Part shown: one piece after another, positions 21,458 through 22,151 of the stretch
How the letters are laid out: each line of letters begins with the position of its first letter
Position numbering within the stretch: the stretch's first letter is position 1
Source: Syntrophobacterales bacterium
GTDB lineage: Bacteria > Desulfobacterota > Syntrophorhabdia > Syntrophorhabdales > WCHB1-27
Assembly (NCBI GenBank): GCA_017881765.1
Contig: JADGQN010000021.1
Coordinates: 1 to 22,151 of the forward strand
Length of the DNA stretch: 22,151 bases
Direction: 5' to 3'
The notes under the pieces: model-generated
What the model saw: the letters and a program-made list of their open reading frames with translations, nothing else
What the model was told of the DNA's origin: nothing
The model's database searches: none
Made by a program: the position numbers and the translations under genes

Positions 21458-22151
21458 TTGATAGAGGAATTAGAAACCCTCTGCGAGATGCAGAAGCTAG
21501 ACACACAATTGATCGAGCATGAGCGGAAGAGGGCGCAGGCGCCGAAGCGACTCGCCGAACTAGAACAGGATCTCCAGAAGGCGAAGGATAAGGTGGCAAA
21601 GGAGAAGGAGATCATTGAGGAATTGGACAAGGAGAGACGGCGGAAGGAGAAGGAACTTGATACGGAAAAAGAGAGGATAACGAAGGTCCAGGCGAAGCTG
21701 TACGAGATAAAGACGAATAAGGAGTATCAGGCGGTTCTGAAAGAAACCGAGGCTGCGCAGTCAGCCAACGATAAGACAGAGGAAGAGATCATTCTTCTGT
21801 TGGAGCGGATCGAGGAGTTACGCAAGGATTACGACGCTTCGGTGGCTTATGTCAAGAAGAGGGGTAAAGAAGTCGACGCTGAGCAGAAGGAACTGGAAAA
21901 AGAGATGATCTCCGTGGAGAGTGTGGTTGCCGCGTTGAAGAAGGAACGGGACAAATTGCTGAGCAGAGTCGGTGGCGAGGCAAAAGCCCGCTACAAGGTG
22001 CTGATGGAGAAGAGGAGTGGTCTAGCGGTTGTCAATGTCAAGAATGGCGTTTGTCTGGGCTGTTACATGAACATTCCTCCGCAACTCTTCATTGAAGTTA
22101 TGAGGAATGCCCGGTTGATCGCCTGTCCGAGCTGCAACAGGATCTTTTGCT
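21458..22151 (+). CDS. Coiled-coil protein with C-terminal C4 zinc ribbon (COG1579 / DUF164-like), 3' end cut
   Basis: A TTG at 21458 with AAGGAGG 7 nt upstream opens a frame that stays open for 231 codons to the window edge. Residues about 1-180 are highly charged heptad-like helix, rich in Lys and Glu, a long antiparallel coiled coil. The end carries C199-x2-C202 (VCLGCYMNIPPQ) and C223-x2-C226 (ACPSCNRI), the C4 zinc ribbon of the COG1579 family, which is usually about 240 aa, so only a few residues are missing. The cellular role is not established; similarity to nucleic-acid-binding ribbons suggests RNA or DNA contact. It lies just after the palindromic terminator and may rely on read-through or a promoter I cannot identify. 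Confidence 0.92.
   Translation, partial: MIEELETLCEMQKLDTQLIEHERKRAQAPKRLAELEQDLQKAKDKVAKEKEIIEELDKERRRKEKELDTEKERITKVQAKLYEIKTNKEYQAVLKETEAAQSANDKTEEEIILLLERIEELRKDYDASVAYVKKRGKEVDAEQKELEKEMISVESVVAALKKERDKLLSRVGGEAKARYKVLMEKRSGLAVVNVKNGVCLGCYMNIPPQLFIEVMRNARLIACPSCNRIFC

Overview
The window reads as ordinary chromosomal DNA, densely coding with moderate-to-high GC, from an anaerobic or microaerophilic bacterium. A Desulfobacterota (old Deltaproteobacteria) lineage such as Syntrophorhabdia/Syntrophia fits best. This is inferred from a Desulfovibrio-type hybrid cluster protein, an octaheme cytochrome c nitrite reductase, a PEP-CTERM surface protein, a BCAM0308-type zinc protein, many HDOD / HD-GYP / EAL signalling proteins and a tRNA without encoded CCA. 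No phage, transposase, CRISPR array or plasmid gene was found.

Layout. 1-5590 is a nitrogen-oxide stress block. It holds a partial zinc-ribbon gene (-), hcp (-), a PEP-CTERM protein (-), then divergently a CRP/FNR-family regulator and an octaheme nitrite reductase (+). The hcp promoter carries a TTGA-N6-TCAA box centred at -41.5, and the regulator has the matching E-x-x-S-R recognition helix. 5850-7793 is a REC-PAS-GAF-HD-GYP regulator. 8103-11803 holds an aminotransferase, a SPL-like radical SAM protein, a CapA-like protein and a small zinc protein whose 3' end overlaps capA. 11947-14008 is a translationally coupled three-gene operon: a 97-aa protein, an HDOD protein, and a REC/GGDEF protein degenerate in both domains. 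14239-15645 is def-fmt, apparently expressed as a leaderless mRNA. 15746-17467 is a LysM-bearing MltD-type lytic transglycosylase with its own consensus promoter. 17607-20901 (-) holds a GNAT protein and two tandem EAL-HDOD paralogues, one keeping its EAL residues and the other having lost nearly all of them. The window ends with a CAU-anticodon tRNA, a palindromic terminator and a COG1579-type coiled-coil zinc-ribbon gene cut by the window edge.

How it works together. Two themes dominate: nitrite/NO handling under one candidate regulator, and an unusual density of c-di-GMP-related or HDOD signalling proteins (one HD-GYP, three HDOD, two EAL, one GGDEF-like), several of them probable pseudo-enzymes.

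The least explained content lies between genes. Three intergenic elements share one architecture, a left arm of short tandem words and a right arm of the reverse-complement words. Each uses a different word length: 8 nt at 136-218, 7 nt at 7864-8050 and 6 nt at 14018-14199. There is also a 125-bp symmetric element at 17484-17608 that supplies a gene's stop codon, and a duplicated 28-nt motif at 18186-18268 with pairing-preserving changes.
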